64,000 nt of DNA from Kistimonas sp964291485 (GTDB lineage Bacteria; Pseudomonadota; Gammaproteobacteria; Pseudomonadales; Endozoicomonadaceae): positions 1,240,001 through 1,304,000 of the forward strand of contig OZ220224.1 in assembly GCA_964291485.2 (NCBI GenBank), in the 5' to 3' direction. The translations under genes were made by a program, and so were the position numbers. Below are positions 62,013 to 64,000 of the stretch, one piece after another. The notes beneath the pieces are model-generated. The model ran no database searches. It saw nothing but the letters and a program-made list of their open reading frames with translations, and was not told where the DNA came from. How positions within the stretch are numbered: position 1 is the stretch's first letter; each line of letters starts with the position of its first letter.

Positions 62013-62213
62013 ATGACTTTGAAGCAGGCGATTAAAGATTTTCTTAAGGAAGAAGATGGTCTGACTACCGTTGAGTATGCGGTAGCGGGTGGTGTTATTG
62101 CCGCTGGTGTCGTTGCAGCATTTACGGAACTGGGTGGTGAAGTCAAAGATATCATTGAAGGTATTACCAAGGAGCTAACCGGTAAAGGCGGTGGTGGCTG
62201 GCCTTTCCCATAA
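62013..62213 (+). CDS. flp: Flp-type class IVb pilin
   Basis: The 66-residue Tad pilin precursor has a short polar leader ending EEDG, then the mature start LTTVEYAVAGGVIAAGVVAAF; E5 and Y6 of the mature protein are the Flp signature. A prepilin peptidase (next gene) should cut after the Gly. The start is ATG 62013, with GGGGGG upstream; the open frame reaches 26 codons further back, but the longer product lacks the leader. It is the first gene of the Tad operon. Confidence 0.93.
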   Translation: MTLKQAIKDFLKEEDGLTTVEYAVAGGVIAAGVVAAFTELGGEVKDIIEGITKELTGKGGGGWPFP

Positions 62214-62289
62214 TAAGAGGTAATCGTCCAATACATTCATTGGCGGCTTCTATGAATCAGTAATGTTTAACGTAGAAGAGTAATGCGCT

Positions 62290-62841
62290 ATGGCTATTGA
62301 TGACAGCACAGTCATGCTCTCTTTGGTGTTATTGGTAGCCATGCCATTTGCCCTGTGGTTTGACCTTCGCTATCACCGATTACCCAACTGGTTGACCTTG
62401 AGTCTGTTGCTCATTGGGTTGCTAGCCCATTTCTTTTTATCCGGTCTCTCCGGATTGCTGAATGCTCTGGGAGGTGGATTACTGGGGTTGCTCCTGTTTT
62501 TGCCCTTTTATCTCTTGAATAAAGGCATGGGCGCCGGTGATGTGAAAATGATGGCGGCGGTTGGTGCGGTACTGGGTGTTCAGGACGGGGGGCTGTGTAT
62601 AGGCCTGACCTTGATATTCGGTTCCATTTTCGGGCTGCTGTTCCTGTTGTACAAGGGCGGCTTTGTACAGTCGATACGTCGTTACTGGCTCTGCTTGCTA
62701 AGCCGGAGCTGGGTGACGCCGCAGGCCAATGATGCCGCGAGTCTCCATTTTCCTTATGCGCTGGCGATCGCTTCCGGCGTTGTAATGACCCTTTATCTTT
62801 CTGGAAAACTGTCGCAGCTGGCGGTGGTATTTCTGGCCTGA
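62290..62841 (+). CDS. tadV: Tad prepilin peptidase (A24 family, CpaA/TadV)
   Basis: The 183-residue inner-membrane aspartyl peptidase processes the Flp pilin. Both catalytic Asp are visible: D in ALWFDLRYHRLPNWLTL (first span region) and D in GMGAGDVKMMAAVGAVLG (the GxGD motif). About six spans are present. It is 76 bp after flp and 43 bp before the CpaB gene on the same strand, the normal Tad order. Confidence 0.93.
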   Translation: MAIDDSTVMLSLVLLVAMPFALWFDLRYHRLPNWLTLSLLLIGLLAHFFLSGLSGLLNALGGGLLGLLLFLPFYLLNKGMGAGDVKMMAAVGAVLGVQDGGLCIGLTLIFGSIFGLLFLLYKGGFVQSIRRYWLCLLSRSWVTPQANDAASLHFPYALAIASGVVMTLYLSGKLSQLAVVFLA

Positions 62842-62884
62842 TTACTGTTGTCGTCAGCCGGATCCGGGCTGACAGGAGGTCAGT

Positions 62885-63616
62885 ATGATGATACTTCAGC
62901 GAACCCCGGTGATGATTGCGCTGTCGGCCCTTCTTGGTCTGGCGGGCGCCTGGCTGATCGGGCAATGGCTTGGCAGTGTGCCGACTGCACAGCCGCTAGA
63001 TACTGAGGCAGGCATATCGGTCCTCGTGGTCAAGAAGGACGTTCCTGCTTTAACCGCGTTGACGGCAGAACACGTCACAATGGTTAGCGTGCCAGCGGCG
63101 TTGGCGCCTGAGCAGGCCATGAAGGAATCAAGCGCTGTCAGTGGGCACTATACCCTGGTAAATCTGTTTGCGGGCGAAATCCTATTAGATGCACGTATCA
63201 CATCCCGTCTGCCTACTTCGCTATTGGCTGACCGGCTGGAGCCGGGCATGCGCGCCATGACTGTCAGGGTGAATGATGTGAGTGGCGTAGCCGGCTTTGT
63301 CCAGCCTGGCAGCCGGGTGGATGTGATCGCCACCCGAAAGAACAGCAGTCGTGTGTTGCTAACAGATCGTCATGTATTGGCTATCGATCAGACCACGACT
63401 ATGGAAAACGATGAACCGGTCGTAGCCAGTACCGCCACACTTGCTGTAACGCCGGAACAGGCGACCCGGCTGGCCGGTGCGCTGGGGGGCGCGTCTCTCT
63501 ATCTGGCGCTACGCAATCCTGTTGAGCCAGCGGCTGCTCCGACGCCCAAGGCAACGCCAACTGGCCTGATCCTCCAGCGTGGCGTCGAAGGTAGCTGGAT
63601 TAAGGTGAGCCATTGA
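62885..63616 (+). CDS. cpaB: Tad pilus assembly protein CpaB/RcpC
   Basis: The 243-residue periplasmic protein has an N-terminal span (MIALSALLGLAGAWLIGQWL), a SAF-like domain (SVLVVKKDVPALTALTAEHV, VNLFAGEILLDARITS) and an RcpC/CpaB domain (MTVRVNDVSGVAGFVQPGSRVDVIAT; ATLAVTPEQATRLAGAL). It probably lines the channel and stabilises the secretin encoded next. GGAGG lies just before ATG 62885. Confidence 0.92.
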   Translation: MMILQRTPVMIALSALLGLAGAWLIGQWLGSVPTAQPLDTEAGISVLVVKKDVPALTALTAEHVTMVSVPAALAPEQAMKESSAVSGHYTLVNLFAGEILLDARITSRLPTSLLADRLEPGMRAMTVRVNDVSGVAGFVQPGSRVDVIATRKNSSRVLLTDRHVLAIDQTTTMENDEPVVASTATLAVTPEQATRLAGALGGASLYLALRNPVEPAAAPTPKATPTGLILQRGVEGSWIKVSH

Positions 63617-63694
63617 GGTGCGCTTGCCTGAATAAAAAACAGGGGCGTTGACCCACATAACAATCGTTTTGCAGTCAATTGTCTGGGGGATGAT

Positions 63695-64000
63695 ATGAAA
63701 GACAGTCTGGTACCCGCGCTCGGTAAGACGATGCGGCGGGCTCTGGTGTGCGTCTGGCTGCTGCTGGCCGGGTCAGTGACCATGGCTCTGGATGAAACAG
63801 GGGAGTGCTCCATTGTTCGCGGGGGAAACCGGGACCTGACCCTGATGGTCAACGGTTCCGGCATTGTCACGCTGGCGGAAGCCCCGGGGCGTATCACGGT
63901 CGCCAACCCGGAAGTGGCGGACATCAATGTGCTGGATGCGGAGCGCATCTTTATCCTGGGCAAGCAAACGGGCACTACTGCGGTGATGGCGCTGGACAAG
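63695..64000 (+). CDS. rcpA: Tad secretin RcpA/CpaC, N-terminal fragment
   Basis: The first 102 codons of the outer-membrane Tad secretin are present; the gene continues beyond the window. ATG 63695 follows GGGGGAT. A signal peptide (VCVWLLLAGSVTMA) is followed by DLTLMVNGSGIVTLAEAPGRI and VANPEVADINVLDAERIFILGKQTGTTAV, the conserved N-terminal domain of CpaC-type secretins. It is in the expected place after cpaB. Confidence 0.92.
   Translation, partial: MKDSLVPALGKTMRRALVCVWLLLAGSVTMALDETGECSIVRGGNRDLTLMVNGSGIVTLAEAPGRITVANPEVADINVLDAERIFILGKQTGTTAVMALDK

Noticed and set aside
1..64000. rRNA, tRNA or prophage regions
   Set aside because: I looked for clover-leaf sequences, long rRNA motifs and phage structural genes and saw none, though a short tRNA could be missed by eye.

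Overview
The window is a stretch of gammaproteobacterial chromosome of roughly balanced base composition. The gene order aroQ-accB-accC, a four-subunit FrdABCD, TrmA, CorA, NhaD and a Tad/Flp pilus locus fit a marine or host-associated gammaproteobacterium. A type III secretion system (T3SS), insertion sequences in decaying genes and a eukaryotic-type glutathione synthetase suggest an animal-associated lineage such as Hahellaceae or Endozoicomonadaceae. That placement is inference, not proof.

Region 1 (1-4600) is housekeeping: accC (cut by the window edge), accB, aroQ, dsbD and ppa on the minus strand, then a small two-CBS protein on the plus strand.

Region 2 (4785-27298) is the accessory core: about half of a Ysc-family T3SS. 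A perfect 20-bp palindrome precedes a large repeat protein with five 74-residue repeats. Then come an EspA/SseB-like filament candidate, an SycD/LcrH-type chaperone, two translocator candidates (SctE, SctB), and a YopN-TyeA-SycN-like gatekeeper module. The basal-body genes sctI-J-K-L follow. The locus is then broken by an IS5-type element inside an unknown gene and an IS3-type element inside a heavily decayed ThiF/nitroreductase fusion gene. It resumes with a divergent sctC secretin carrying an N-terminal LysM domain, and with sctX-sctY-sctV. The ATPase, C-ring, needle and remaining export-gate genes (sctN, Q, F, D, R, S, T, U) are not in the window, so the machine must be completed elsewhere or be defunct.

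Region 3 (27300-40300) is mixed chromosomal content: a GNAT acetyltransferase, a candidate small-RNA/terminator locus, nhaD, a YhcC-type radical SAM protein, an OppA-like binding protein, a YciA-like thioesterase, a short DUF1631-like protein, the eukaryotic-type glutathione synthetase, an SDR/DoxX membrane fusion with a DUF2269 partner, and an Hpt protein.

Region 4 (40347-51960) holds an ECF sigma/anti-sigma pair, the complete AmmeMemoRadiSam triad, a Lon-like protease, and a GldA-GldF-GldG-like ABC operon with a candidate sigma-E-type promoter, then corA.

Region 5 (52060-64000) holds frdABCD with its terminator, a SanA-like protein, a tandem universal stress protein, a lipoprotein with a glycosyltransferase-like fold, trmA, two tandem LuxR-type regulators, and the start of a Tad pilus operon (flp, prepilin peptidase, cpaB, secretin) that runs off the right edge. 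I saw no rRNA, tRNA or CRISPR array.
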